Below the pieces are notes generated by a model. The model was not told the DNA's origin, searched no databases, and saw only the letters and a list, made by a program, of their open reading frames with translations. DNA of 64,000 bases from Pseudopelobacter sp964542535 (GTDB lineage: Bacteria > Desulfobacterota > Desulfuromonadia > Geobacterales > Pseudopelobacteraceae). Position 1 is the first letter of the stretch, and the number at the start of each line of letters is the position of its first letter. This document shows positions 16,768 to 25,457 of the stretch, one piece after another. Both the position numbers and the translations under genes were made by a program. The DNA lies in NCBI GenBank assembly GCA_964542535.1, contig CAZIUE010000012.1:1-64000 (forward strand). Reading direction: 5' to 3'.

Positions 16768-17751
16768 ATGATTCATTCGCAGATACTAGGCAGTGGGGGA
16801 TATTCCCCGGAACGGGTGATTTCCAACGACTATTTCGAACATCTGGTGGACAACGCCGACGAGTGGATCTACACCCGTACCGGAATCCGCGAGCGTCGCT
16901 TCGCCCGTGAGGATCAGGCCACATCCGACCTGGCGACCATCGCCGCCCGGAACGCCCTGGCATCCGCCGGCATCGATGCCGGCGAGATCGACTGCATCGT
17001 GCTGGGCACGTCCACGCCGGACATGAGCCTCCCCGCCACCGCCTGCATCGTGCAGCACAACATCGGCGCGAAAAACGCCTTTGTTTTCGATATCAACGCG
17101 GTCTGCAGCAGCTTCGTCTTCGCCATGGAGACCGCGGACAACTTCATCCGCTCCGGCAAGTACAAGACGGTGATGGCCATCGGCGCCGACACCTATTCCC
17201 GCATCCTGGATTTCCAGGACAAGAACACCTGCACCCTCTTCGGCGACGGCGCCGGAGCGGCGATCCTGCGGGCCAGCGACACCCCTGACCGGGGCATCCT
17301 CAGCACCTACATGCGCAGCGACGGTTCCGGCTGGGACCTGATCCAGATTCCCTCCTCCGGGTCGCGCAAACCGATCTGCGCCGAGACCATCGCCAGCCGG
17401 GAAAACACCTTCAAGATGGCCGGCAAGCAGGTCTACGTCTTTGCCACCAGCGTGATCCCCGAGATCATCACCGAACTGTGCCGCAAGGGAGGCGTAGAGC
17501 CGTCGGACCTGACCTACATCATCCCCCACCAGGCCAATATCCGCATGATCGACTTCATCGCCAAGAAGTTCGGCTATCCCAAGGAGCGTTTCCTGCTCAA
17601 CCTGGAGCGGTGCGGCAACACCTCCTCCGCGTCCGTTGCTCTGGTTCTGGCGGAACACATGAACAACGGCACTATCAAGCCGGGAGACCTGGTGCTGGCC
17701 ATGGGTTTCGGCGGCGGTCTCTCCTGGGGCGGGCTTTTGATCAGGTTCTGA
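16768..17751 (+). CDS. fabH: 3-oxoacyl-ACP synthase III (KAS III)
   Basis: FabH condenses acetyl-CoA or another short acyl-CoA with malonyl-ACP to start fatty acid synthesis. The 327-residue protein has the full catalytic triad: C113 in AVCSSF, H254 in IPHQANIRM and N284 in CGNTSSAS. Length and the C-terminal GFGGGLSWG loop are typical. ATG 16768 follows GTGGAGC and matches family starts; an earlier frame start at 16732 is less likely. No other fab genes are adjacent, so this may be a stand-alone copy. A terminator lies 40 bases after the stop. Confidence 0.95.
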   Translation: MIHSQILGSGGYSPERVISNDYFEHLVDNADEWIYTRTGIRERRFAREDQATSDLATIAARNALASAGIDAGEIDCIVLGTSTPDMSLPATACIVQHNIGAKNAFVFDINAVCSSFVFAMETADNFIRSGKYKTVMAIGADTYSRILDFQDKNTCTLFGDGAGAAILRASDTPDRGILSTYMRSDGSGWDLIQIPSSGSRKPICAETIASRENTFKMAGKQVYVFATSVIPEIITELCRKGGVEPSDLTYIIPHQANIRMIDFIAKKFGYPKERFLLNLERCGNTSSASVALVLAEHMNNGTIKPGDLVLAMGFGGGLSWGGLLIRF

Positions 17752-17792
17752 GTCGCGTTACGCTTCAGGGAAATACCCCGAGCATGAACGAC

Positions 17793-17834
17793 AATGCCGG
17801 AGCTCGTGACCATCACGAGGCTCCGGCATTTTTT
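17793..17834 (+). terminator. intrinsic terminator after fabH
   Basis: AATGCCGGAGC plus TCGTGA pairs with the opposed TCACGA and CTCCGGCATT arm, followed by TTTTTT. It lies between the convergent fabH and ygjP-like genes. Confidence 0.88.
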
Positions 17835-17838
17835 GTGT

Positions 17839-18588
17839 TCAGAGCGCCCCGCTCTGTCTCAGCCTCCGTCTCAGTTCCAGGTGATCCGGGACGTAGCGGC
17901 TGACCAGCTTCCAGAAGCGGGGACCATGGTTCAGTTCCTTCATGTGGCAGAGTTCGTGGATGATCACGTAGTCCAGGCAGGAAAGCGGCGCTCTTATCAG
18001 GTTCAGGTTGAGGCAGATGCGGCCGGTGCGACGGGAATAGCTTCCCCAGCGGCTGGTCATGGAACGGATCACCAGCGCCGGAAGGGTCAGCCCCTCCCGT
18101 GCCATGGCGCGGTGGCAGGCCACGAGACGTTCGGGGAACAGCTCCACCGCCCGCTCGCGGTACCAGCCGTCGATCAGGCCGGCCAGCCGATCCGGGCTGC
18201 TCCAACGGTCGGTGCTCAGCAGCAGCTCGCCTCCCCGAAACGCGACCGCCTCGTCTCTCCCCTGCTCCACCCGCAACGGGTACTCCTCTCCCTGGTAGAG
18301 GATCAGGCCACCGTTGCGCGGTTCAGAGTCGTTTTTCAGGGGCCGGCTCTCCAGCCGCTGCCAAACCGTTCTGATCCAGTCGGCCTTGCGGAGCACGAAT
18401 GCCCCGACCTCTTCCCGGGTGGTCGCCAGGGGAACCCTGACCCACACCGACCGGTCCCGCTTCACGGTCAGCCCCAGGCTCCTGCGCCGGGACCGGCAGA
18501 AGTGAAAGGGGATCGGAACCCCCTGGTGGACAACCTCCATGGAGGCCACGACTCCATCCCGCCGGTTCACGATCCGCTCCATGCTCAC
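17839..18588 (-). CDS. YgjP/DUF45 family zinc metalloprotease-like protein
   Basis: The 249-residue protein carries HELCH at 211-215 and a downstream H221 in KELNHGPRFW, the typical zinc-binding arrangement of the M48-like YgjP (DUF45) family. The SRWGSYS segment near 179-185 is also characteristic. The physiological substrate of the family is not known. Its start overlaps the hemG stop by four bases, so it is translated with hemG, though a functional link to haem synthesis is not evident. Confidence 0.88.
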   Translation of the reverse strand: MSMERIVNRRDGVVASMEVVHQGVPIPFHFCRSRRRSLGLTVKRDRSVWVRVPLATTREEVGAFVLRKADWIRTVWQRLESRPLKNDSEPRNGGLILYQGEEYPLRVEQGRDEAVAFRGGELLLSTDRWSSPDRLAGLIDGWYRERAVELFPERLVACHRAMAREGLTLPALVIRSMTSRWGSYSRRTGRICLNLNLIRAPLSCLDYVIIHELCHMKELNHGPRFWKLVSRYVPDHLELRRRLRQSGAL

Positions 18589-19994
18589 CGCACCTGTTCC
18601 AGAACCTGGTCGCTCGCCCGCTGGGCAGCCGCAACGCAGTCATTCAGGCCGATGCCCCGGTAGGAGTTGCCGGTCAGGATCAGACCGGGGTGATGGGCCA
18701 ACCGCTCCTCCAGGGCCTTGAGCCTCTCCCCGTGGCCAACGGTGTACTGGGGGATTGCCCGGGGGTGGCGGAAGACGCGCATGAAGCTGGGTGCGGCGTG
18801 TATTCCCATGATAGTGCGCAGGTCATCCCTGACCCGGCCCGCCACCTCGTCATCGGAGAGCCGGATATACTCGGGGGAGCAGGCTCCCCCCACCATGCTG
18901 CGCAGCAGAACCTTCCCGTCCGGCGCCCGATTCTCGAACATGCTGGAATCCCAGAGCGTCCCCAATATGCTCCGCCCTTCCTTCCGGGGGATCAGATAAC
19001 CGAACCCGTCCAGGGGGTGGGTGATCCGTTCCCGCTCGTAGCCGAGGCAGACCACGGTCATGCCGGCGTAAGGGATCCGGCCCAGGATCGATGATAACGC
19101 GTCATCGCATTCCCTGAGCATGGCGGAGGTTGTGTAGGCGGGCGCGGCGCTGATCACCAGGTCGGCGTCATACTCGCTGCCGTCACTGCACGTAACCTTC
19201 CAGGAAGCGCTGCCGCCGCGCCGTACCAGCGCGACATCGTTTCCGCTCCTGACGATCCCTCCCAGGGATGTGGTCAAGGCATCCGTCAGATACTGAATAC
19301 CTTCACGAAATGAAGTCAGCACTCCACCCGGTCCTGCGGCGGAGGAAACCGCTTTACCGGCGGCCCGTTCCATTTTTTTCTGTCCGGCCAGCCTGACCAT
19401 GGCCCGTACCAGACCGCCGTACTCCCGCTCCAGCTGGGCGATACGGGGAAAACAGGAGACCAGCGACATGGTTTCCGGGTCTCCGGCAAAGACTCCCGAG
19501 ACCATGGGAGCGATCAGCTTGTCCAGGGCCTCCCTGCCCAGACGGCGGCGGGCGAAATCAGCCAGGGATTCGTCCACCTCCGGGGGGGCGCCGCGAACAA
19601 AAGGGGTCGGCTCCAGGGCCAGGCGCAGTTTTCCCGGCCAGGAGATCAGCCGGCTCTTCAGGAACGAGGCCGGGTTTTCGGGAAGGCGGTGCAGCTCACC
19701 GCCGGAATAGATAAAGCGCTTACGGGCGTTATCGTTGCTGCGGTGCAGGTTGGCCTCAACGCCGATGGAACGGCAGAGCTCCAGGGTCTGGGGCTTGCTG
19801 TCCAGGAAGCCGTTGGGACCACATTCACAGAGATACCCCTCCTCGCGGATGCTGCGGATCTTGCCGCCGGGACGATGTTCCTTCTCCAACAGGATCAGCT
19901 CCAGCTCCCGCTCCGCCAGGCGCGCCTTCTCCCGCAGCAGCCAGGCCGTGGCCAGGCCGGATATGCCGCCGCCGATGATGATGACTCGTTTCAT
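18585..19994 (-). CDS. hemG: protoporphyrinogen oxidase (HemY/PPO type)
   Basis: This FAD-dependent oxidase converts protoporphyrinogen IX to protoporphyrin IX late in haem synthesis. The 469-residue product begins with the dinucleotide-binding motif VIIIGGGISGLATAW and has a second FAD contact motif, LILTGNSYRGIGLNDC, near the C-terminus. Length and overall pattern fit the TIGR00562 family. Haem supply is important for a cytochrome-rich anaerobe, where electrons probably pass to an acceptor other than oxygen. ATG 19994 is preceded by GGGAGGGATC. It heads a two-gene operon with the ygjP-like gene. Confidence 0.93.
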   Translation of the reverse strand: MKRVIIIGGGISGLATAWLLREKARLAERELELILLEKEHRPGGKIRSIREEGYLCECGPNGFLDSKPQTLELCRSIGVEANLHRSNDNARKRFIYSGGELHRLPENPASFLKSRLISWPGKLRLALEPTPFVRGAPPEVDESLADFARRRLGREALDKLIAPMVSGVFAGDPETMSLVSCFPRIAQLEREYGGLVRAMVRLAGQKKMERAAGKAVSSAAGPGGVLTSFREGIQYLTDALTTSLGGIVRSGNDVALVRRGGSASWKVTCSDGSEYDADLVISAAPAYTTSAMLRECDDALSSILGRIPYAGMTVVCLGYERERITHPLDGFGYLIPRKEGRSILGTLWDSSMFENRAPDGKVLLRSMVGGACSPEYIRLSDDEVAGRVRDDLRTIMGIHAAPSFMRVFRHPRAIPQYTVGHGERLKALEERLAHHPGLILTGNSYRGIGLNDCVAAAQRASDQVLEQVR

Positions 19995-20062
19995 GGGACA
20001 GATCCCTCCCGTGCCGGATAGTACGTGGCCGAAAAGTGGCTGTCAAGGTCGGGCCGGCCGTA

Positions 20063-20091
20063 TTGACATGCCGAGTAAGGCGACTTACATT
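20063..20091 (+). promoter_or_regulatory. strong candidate promoter of the DnaJ-like gene
   Basis: A perfect TTGACA at 20063-20068 and TACATT at 20086-20091 are exactly 17 bases apart, giving a predicted leader of about 33 bases before ATG 20131. No CIRCE-type inverted repeat was seen. Confidence 0.6.
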
Positions 20092-20130
20092 GTGCTCAAA
20101 TCCCCGTAGTACCCAGCAAAGGAATCACCC

Positions 20131-21048
20131 ATGTCACAGACCGATTATTACAAGACCCTGGGAGTGGACAAGAAAGCCACCCCCGAAGAGATCAAGAAGG
20201 CCTTCCGCAAGCTGGCGGTCAAGTACCATCCTGACCGCAATCCGGGCGACACGTCGGCCGAGGAAAAGTTCAAGGAGATCAACGAGGCCTACGCCGTGCT
20301 CTCCGACCCGCAGAAGAAGGAGCAGTACGATACCTTCGGTTCCAGCGGCTTCCACAAGCAGTACAGCCAGGAGGACATCTTCCGCAACTTCGATTTCGGC
20401 GGGACCTTCCGCGACATGGGCATGGGGGGGGGTGAGGACATCTTCTCGCGCCTGTTCGGCGGCGCATTCGGCGGCGGCATGGGCCGGGGAGGCCGCGGCG
20501 GCCGGGCAGGGTTCAGGCCCGGGCCCCAGCGGGGCGCGGACCTGGAGATGGAGACCGACGTCAGCTTCCGCGATGCGGTAAGCGGCGCCGAGAAGGTGAT
20601 CGCCTTCCGCCGCAACGGCGTCCGGGAAGAGCTGAAGGTCAAGATCCCGGCCGGCGTGGACAACGGCAGCAGGATCCGCATCAGCGGCAAGGGGAGCCCC
20701 GGCGAGGGGGGCGGTCCGTCGGGCGACCTGTTCCTGGTCATCCGTACCCTGCCCGACCCGGTCTTTACCCGGGACGGCGGCGACCTGTTCGTGGAGCGCT
20801 CCATCCCCTTCAGCGCCGCCTGTCTGGGGGTATCACTGGATGTCCCCACCCTTGATGGGGACAAGCGGATCAAGGTGCCGGCCGGCATCCAGCCCGGAAC
20901 CAAGATCAGGCTGAAGGGGTGTGGGGTCAAGACCCTCTCCTCCAACACCAAAGGGGATCTCTACGTGAAGATCTCCGTGCACGTGCCGGAACGGCTGAAC
21001 AGCGACCAGAAGAAGCTGGTGGAGGAACTGGCCCAGAAGGGGTTGTAG
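20131..21048 (+). CDS. DnaJ-class J-domain co-chaperone (CbpA-like)
   Basis: The 305-residue protein stimulates a DnaK-type chaperone. It has a J domain at 1-70 with the HPD tripeptide at 33-35, a glycine/arginine-rich linker (about 108-132) and a DnaJ C-terminal substrate domain. The CxxCxGxG zinc-finger repeats of full DnaJ are absent, which places it with CbpA/type II J-proteins. ATG 20131 follows AAAGGAATCACC. It has its own promoter and converges on ispF. Confidence 0.93.
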   Translation: MSQTDYYKTLGVDKKATPEEIKKAFRKLAVKYHPDRNPGDTSAEEKFKEINEAYAVLSDPQKKEQYDTFGSSGFHKQYSQEDIFRNFDFGGTFRDMGMGGGEDIFSRLFGGAFGGGMGRGGRGGRAGFRPGPQRGADLEMETDVSFRDAVSGAEKVIAFRRNGVREELKVKIPAGVDNGSRIRISGKGSPGEGGGPSGDLFLVIRTLPDPVFTRDGGDLFVERSIPFSAACLGVSLDVPTLDGDKRIKVPAGIQPGTKIRLKGCGVKTLSSNTKGDLYVKISVHVPERLNSDQKKLVEELAQKGL

Positions 21049-21082
21049 GCGGAGAGCACAAGAAGGTTGTGAAGATTGATTC

Positions 21083-21108
21083 AGGGGCGGGCCATCAGAT
21101 CCGCCCCT
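21083..21108. repeat. GGGGCGG hairpin between convergent genes
   Basis: AGGGGCGG and CCGCCCCT enclose a ten-base loop between the DnaJ-like gene (+) and ispF (-). This form resembles the GTAGGGGCGG-type dispersed repeats seen in many genomes; it may also attenuate read-through. Confidence 0.5.
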
Positions 21109-21120
21109 ACGTCGTTTGAA

Positions 21121-21597
21121 TCACCCTTTCCCGATCATCAGCACCACGGCGTGGGCCGAGATCCCCTCTCCCCTGCCGGTGAAGCTCAATCCCTCCTCGG
21201 TGGTGGCCTTGACGTTGACCCGGTCTACTGTACTCCTCAGTACCCGGGCGATGTTCTCCCGCATGGTCATGATGTGGGGGGCCATCTTGGGACGCTGGGC
21301 GATGATGGTGGCATCCAGGTTTCCCAGGCAATACCCCTTCTCGATCGCCAGATTCCCCACGTGCTCCAGCAGCTTCAGGCTGTCGGCACCCTTGTAGGCC
21401 GGGTCGGTATCGGGGAAGTGCTTGCCGATGTCCCCCTCCGCCAGGGCGCCCAGGATGGCGTCGGCGATGGCGTGCAGCAGCACGTCCGCATCTGAATGAC
21501 CCAACAGCCCCTTCTCCCAGGGTATATCCACCCCCCCCATGATCAGCTTTCTCCCCTCGACCAGCTTGTGGACGTCATAGCCGTGTCCGATGCGCAT
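21121..21597 (-). CDS. ispF: 2-C-methyl-D-erythritol 2,4-cyclodiphosphate synthase
   Basis: IspF cyclises CDP-ME 2-phosphate in the MEP pathway of isoprenoid synthesis. The 158-residue product has the zinc ligands D8, H10 and H42 and the GHSDADVLLHA motif, and the TTEEGLSFTGRGEG segment near 132-145 that binds the cytidine nucleotide. It is the normal stand-alone length; ispD is not fused or adjacent. The stop lies about 70 bases from the DnaJ-like stop, in a convergent arrangement. Confidence 0.97.
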   Translation of the reverse strand: MRIGHGYDVHKLVEGRKLIMGGVDIPWEKGLLGHSDADVLLHAIADAILGALAEGDIGKHFPDTDPAYKGADSLKLLEHVGNLAIEKGYCLGNLDATIIAQRPKMAPHIMTMRENIARVLRSTVDRVNVKATTEEGLSFTGRGEGISAHAVVLMIGKG

Positions 21598-21639
21598 TTA
21601 TGCTATCTCCTTTGTGTTCATTTGTTACGCGTATCATCT

Positions 21640-21720
21640 GCCCCCCCCTCGGTCCCCCCTTACCAGGGAAGCCTTGAAGCCTCCCCTGATAAGGGGAGGT
21701 TTGGAGGGGTTGGGTGCGAA
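21640..21720. repeat. CCTCCCCT...AGGGGAGG palindrome, second copy of a dispersed repeat
   Basis: An eight-base stem, CCTCCCCT at 21680-21687 and AGGGGAGG at 21692-21699, lies inside a longer imperfect inverted repeat of C-runs and G-runs (about 21640-21712). It matches the palindromes at 6733-6752 and 6816-6835. Confidence 0.55.
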
Positions 21721-21739
21721 AAATAAGCATTACAAGGTA

Positions 21740-23470
21740 CTAGCCGACCGATCCGGCATCACCGCCCCCTGCGTCTTCATCCGCCAGGAGACTGTGGGGA
21801 AGCATGGCATTCGCCTCACTGACCGGGAGTTCCTGCACATCCTTTAGTTTTCTCCCAACGGCCCGTGATCTGGTTTTGGCCTTCTCGATGGTTTCCGAAG
21901 CCTGATGAAGCTTCTTCTGCACCGACTCCAGCACATCACCGTATTTGGTCCACTCGGTCTTCACCGCGGCCAGGAGGTTCCAGACTTCGCTGGAGCGCTT
22001 CTGGATGGCCAAGGTGCGGAAGCCCATCTGGAGACTGCTCAGAATGGACCAGAGCGTGGTCGGCCCGGCAATAACGACGCGACACTCGCGCTGTATGAGC
22101 TCCGTCAGGCCGGTTCTCCGAATCACCTCGGCGAACAACCCCTCCACCGGCAGAAAGAGAATGGCGAAATCGGTGGTCTTTGGTGGATTCAGGTATTTGG
22201 AGCAGATATCCGTGGCGCAGGATTTTACCCGCAGCTCCAGCTGCCTGCCCGCTCCTTCGACCCCATCCAGGTCGCCCCGCTCCTGAGCCTCCACAAGCCG
22301 CTGGTAATCTTCCACCGGGAACTTGGCGTCTATGGGAAGCCACACGGCCTCCTCCCGGTCGTTCCCCTGTCCGGGAAGTCTGATGGCGAACTCCACGCGT
22401 TCGCCCCCCCCTTTTGTGGCCAGGTTGGCAACATACTGATCGGGAGTCAGAACCTGCTCCAGGAGCGCGCCCAGCTGTACCTCCCCCCAGGTCCCGCGGG
22501 TCTTCACATTGGTGAGCACCTTCTTCAGGTCACCGACCCCCGAGGCCAGAACCTGCATCTCGCCCAGCCCCTTATGGACCAGTTCCAGCCGCTCGCTCAC
22601 CTGCCTGAACGATTCTCCCAGACGCTTTTCCAGCGTGCCCTGGAGTTTTTCATCAACGGTCTGGCGCATCTGTTCCAGCTGCTTGGCGTTATCGGCCTGC
22701 ATGCTCTGGAGCCTGCCTTCCACCGCGGTCCGCAACTCTTCCAGTTTCTTCCCGTTGGACTCGGAAAGCGTGCCGATGGCCAGAGACATGGACTCCAGCT
22801 GGGCTTTTTGCTGGTTTGCCATCTCGCCCATCGTGGTCGTAGTGGATTCCGTTATCCCCTTCAACGTAGCGATGACCTCTTCCCTCAACTGTTTGGCGCT
22901 CATGGCGGATTCGCTCCGGATACCATCAAGCTTTTCACCGCTGATCTGGGTCAGGTGCGTGATCTTCCCGGAGAACGTATCAAGTTGGGCCTTTTCCGCA
23001 ACCGCCAGATCCCTCAATGTCCTGACCATGGTCTCGGAAATGCTGTTCAGCGTGGCAACGACTTCTTCCCGAAGCTGTCTGGCCCCGATCGCTGATTCCA
23101 TGCGGACGGCGTCGAGCTTTTCACCGCTGGCCTGGGTAAAGGCGGAGAGTTGAGTGGAGAAGGTATCGAGCTGCATCTTCTGCAAGCCGGCGGCTTCACC
23201 TATCCGTTGCAAGAGAGTTCCACCGAAGCCCTTGAAGGCCTCCGCAAGCTCCTGGCGCTGATCTCTCGCCGCCTTCCCTGATTCATCCCTGCTCCGGGCC
23301 GCCTCTTCCCGCACGGCCCGTTCCGTCCTGTCCAAAGTCAGGGAAAAAGAATCAAGGCGGGGAGCAAGGGAGGAGATGTCGTTTTGGGATGATTTTTTTA
23401 GAAGGGTGAGAAGGAGAATAACGGCGACAGCCAGCAACGCCACCACGATGAACAGAAGAATAGTTGTCAC
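21740..23470 (-). CDS. rmuC: RmuC family DNA recombination protein
   Basis: RmuC proteins limit inversions between short repeats and are thought to carry a nuclease-like core. The 576-residue product has an N-terminal membrane anchor (about 3-24), a coiled-coil region to about residue 290, and the conserved RmuC core with GTWGEVQLGALLEQVL near 322. The coiled coil includes two consecutive 62-residue repeats beginning QLDTFS, with a third decayed unit. Its start is GTG at 23470 with GGGAG upstream. A degraded phage-type gene fragment ends 30 bases upstream on the same strand. Confidence 0.92.
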   Translation of the reverse strand: MTTILLFIVVALLAVAVILLLTLLKKSSQNDISSLAPRLDSFSLTLDRTERAVREEAARSRDESGKAARDQRQELAEAFKGFGGTLLQRIGEAAGLQKMQLDTFSTQLSAFTQASGEKLDAVRMESAIGARQLREEVVATLNSISETMVRTLRDLAVAEKAQLDTFSGKITHLTQISGEKLDGIRSESAMSAKQLREEVIATLKGITESTTTTMGEMANQQKAQLESMSLAIGTLSESNGKKLEELRTAVEGRLQSMQADNAKQLEQMRQTVDEKLQGTLEKRLGESFRQVSERLELVHKGLGEMQVLASGVGDLKKVLTNVKTRGTWGEVQLGALLEQVLTPDQYVANLATKGGGERVEFAIRLPGQGNDREEAVWLPIDAKFPVEDYQRLVEAQERGDLDGVEGAGRQLELRVKSCATDICSKYLNPPKTTDFAILFLPVEGLFAEVIRRTGLTELIQRECRVVIAGPTTLWSILSSLQMGFRTLAIQKRSSEVWNLLAAVKTEWTKYGDVLESVQKKLHQASETIEKAKTRSRAVGRKLKDVQELPVSEANAMLPHSLLADEDAGGGDAGSVG

Positions 23471-23500
23471 AAAAAATCTCCCTTGGTTGAGATGTCCGTT

Positions 23501-23688
23501 CTACGTCAGTTTCTTATCTCTCTTCCGCGCCATCTCCTTGAAATTGGAACCGCTCACCACCGGCGTTCCGCTCTGCTGCTCGATATCCCTGCGGAATCTC
23601 CCCGCAGACGCTTATCGACCCACTCCTTGTGGTATCCCTTCTGTTCGTAGAGTTGCTTCATCCGCTCCTGAACAGTCTGACAACCATG
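23501..23688 (-). pseudogene. remnant of a BRO/DinD-like phage antirepressor-type gene
   Basis: One frame reads from 23688 through ERMKQLYEQKGYHKEWVDKR, the style of the segment after the Bro-N domain in phage antirepressor-like proteins. A different frame then continues as RRDIEQQSGTPVVSGSNF and stops at 23501-23503, which resembles the C-terminus of the same families. The two parts are out of frame, so the gene is broken and its N-terminus is missing. The family match is by eye only. Confidence 0.4.
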
Positions 23689-23757
23689 CTAAAAATAGCG
23701 ATAATTTTTTGCATGCAATGAAATACACTGTTATTTAACCTAGGTAAAATATTCTGA

Positions 23758-24210
23758 TCAGTTTCTAAGACTTGTGCAATTTGAGATTGCTTCTAATATT
23801 TTGAGTTTAAGTGGTTCTGAATCCATTTCACCATCAATTATTGCCGAAATAATCTCCATCAACAATTCTTTGCCTATTTTACCAGCTGCAACATGGTAAC
23901 TGATATTTTCCATTTCACGAATAAAAGAGCTTGAACAGTATAAATATCCATTTAATAAGAGCATTTTAGCGCAAAGAGTGATAGCAATCCTTTTGTTGCC
24001 ATCCTGAAAACAGTGAAACTTGCAGGCGCTGAAAAACAGGTGAGTAAGCTTTTCTTCAAATGTTGGGTAATAGTCATCATTTTGGATATGCTCCAAAACA
24101 CTTTCCAACTTACCCAGTTCCAAATGTCCTAAAGCTCCGCCGCCACTAACTTCAACTGTTTTGCGATGTACCTCTATGGCCTGATCGAGTGTCAGATAGA
24201 TGATTGGCAT
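23758..24210 (-). CDS. doc: Doc-family (death-on-curing) toxin
   Basis: The 150-residue protein has the Fic/Doc core HCFQDGNKR at 66-74. A lysine where classical Fic has glycine is the Doc hallmark; the P1 Doc enzyme phosphorylates EF-Tu and stops translation. The LTLDQAIEVHRKTVEVSGG start is also typical. Its ATG comes two bases after the stop of the upstream HTH gene, so both are one operon. Codon use is more AT-rich than in neighbours, a sign of transfer. No Phd-type antitoxin is adjacent, so the HTH protein is the likely partner. Confidence 0.88.
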   Translation of the reverse strand: MPIIYLTLDQAIEVHRKTVEVSGGGALGHLELGKLESVLEHIQNDDYYPTFEEKLTHLFFSACKFHCFQDGNKRIAITLCAKMLLLNGYLYCSSSFIREMENISYHVAAGKIGKELLMEIISAIIDGEMDSEPLKLKILEAISNCTSLRN

Positions 24211-24212
24211 GA

Positions 24213-25238
24213 CTATTCCCGTTCCTTCAGGCGCTTCATAACGTCTTTGGCGTCATCCAATCGTTCGGCAAGTTCCTTACTCTTTTCGCCCAGAAATCGT
24301 TCAAACTCTTCCGCCCGCAATGGTGTTATGTACTCTTGCAATTGGTTATGCAGCGCATCCCGAAAAGCCAGATCACGGCTAGCCATCTTGTTGCGGGCCT
24401 TTTCAATCAGCGGTTTCCAGTGGGGTAGCGATTCAAACTCTTTGAATAGAATATCAACCTCCAAAACTGACAATGCCCTCCCTTTTGAGCCAGACGCACT
24501 GCGCAGCATTTCGGCTAATCCGCATTCATACGAGGCGACAAGATCAAGAATTTCCGCATAGAACGTATCCCTCACGCTATCCTTCTCATGTAGTCGCAAG
24601 ATTTTGTGATATTCCTTAGCTTTCTCCCGAAAGATACTCACATAAATCTTGTCCGTATACATCGGGTACTTCAAATTGCCCATATCCACACAATCTCGCA
24701 GTGCATCTGTAAACTGCTTGCGGTAATTTTCTTCCACAAACAAGGAATGCAGAAAATCCTCATCGCGCTGATTGATGTACTTGGTGCCGCCACCGGTACG
24801 CAGGTTAATGGTGTCGATGACGATATCAAGGATCGCTTGGCGCAGCAGACGCGCCCGTTCACTTTCCACCATCAGCATGGCCAGGTTTAGAAAAGCGCGG
24901 AAGTCAAGTATGCCTAATTGCGGTGCTTTTGCGATGTTCCCGAAGTATGTTTCGGGAACATCCATTCCCTGCAGGACGGATTTTAAAGATTTCAGTCGTT
25001 TACCCTTGATAACCTCGTAACCGTTGCGAACCAGTTCTGCTTCGAAACGGGACAGGTAGCTTTCCACTGTACGAATGGAAACTTCAAAAAAGTCGGCTAC
25101 TTGTTCTTTGAGTACCACCGTCTTTCCCTCAAAGGGAATACCGGTGATATGGGTCGCCTTCTCGATTTCCTGCAGGGCATACGTATTATTGAGAATGTTC
25201 TGGCGATGAATTGCGGAATTTGTCAGGTCTTTGCTCAT
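24213..25238 (-). CDS. HTH DNA-binding protein, probable partner/antitoxin of Doc
   Basis: This 341-residue protein contains a predicted HTH segment (VADFFEVSIRTVESYLSRF, about 48-66). A central stretch (about 110-165) with LRQAILDIVIDTIN and TGGGTKYIN resembles phage KilA/BRO-type and RhuM-associated proteins. The C-terminal third is helical and charged. It is followed after two bases by doc, and such pairs are often found inside type I restriction loci. An antitoxin or regulator role is inference. The start ATG overlaps the stop of a short upstream gene remnant, evidence for a formerly longer operon. Base composition is AT-rich like doc. Confidence 0.65.
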   Translation of the reverse strand: MSKDLTNSAIHRQNILNNTYALQEIEKATHITGIPFEGKTVVLKEQVADFFEVSIRTVESYLSRFEAELVRNGYEVIKGKRLKSLKSVLQGMDVPETYFGNIAKAPQLGILDFRAFLNLAMLMVESERARLLRQAILDIVIDTINLRTGGGTKYINQRDEDFLHSLFVEENYRKQFTDALRDCVDMGNLKYPMYTDKIYVSIFREKAKEYHKILRLHEKDSVRDTFYAEILDLVASYECGLAEMLRSASGSKGRALSVLEVDILFKEFESLPHWKPLIEKARNKMASRDLAFRDALHNQLQEYITPLRAEEFERFLGEKSKELAERLDDAKDVMKRLKERE

Positions 25239-25327
25239 GAATTCTCCTCGATAAAGGCTAAAGCCGCCTGCCCGTCCTGCTCGATGGCGATTTCCACGGC
25301 GCGTTTGGCGATAACTGGCTGTCTGAC
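25235..25327 (-). pseudogene. C-terminal remnant of an unidentified gene
   Basis: A minus frame with no start codon encodes about 30 residues, ending VEIAIEQDGQAALAFIEENS, and its TGA overlaps the ATG of the HTH gene. The tight overlap suggests that this is the tail of a real upstream gene whose body was deleted. It begins at a GTCTGAC sequence also found at the other edge of the island. Confidence 0.4.
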
Positions 25328-25330
25328 CTA

Positions 25331-25373
25331 AAAAAAGAAAAAACGCCGCATCACAAGGCTACTGTGACCGGCG
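25331..25373 (-). terminator. intrinsic terminator of the gpsA operon
   Basis: On the minus strand CGCCG and TCACA pair with TGTGA and CGGCG around a seven-base loop, followed by a long T-run interrupted by one C (25331-25343). It ends the dnaA-to-gpsA gene run. Confidence 0.85.
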
Positions 25374-25457
25374 CTTTTCCTCGATCCCTCGCCATGGTCA
25401 TTGTCCTTCATATCGGGAACGGACCGGCAAGCTATCCACAATGGACAATAACGTCCC

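Noticed and set aside
23376..23738. Plus-strand frame over the rmuC start
   Set aside because: It is antisense to the rmuC N-terminus; the minus-strand remnant explains the rest better.
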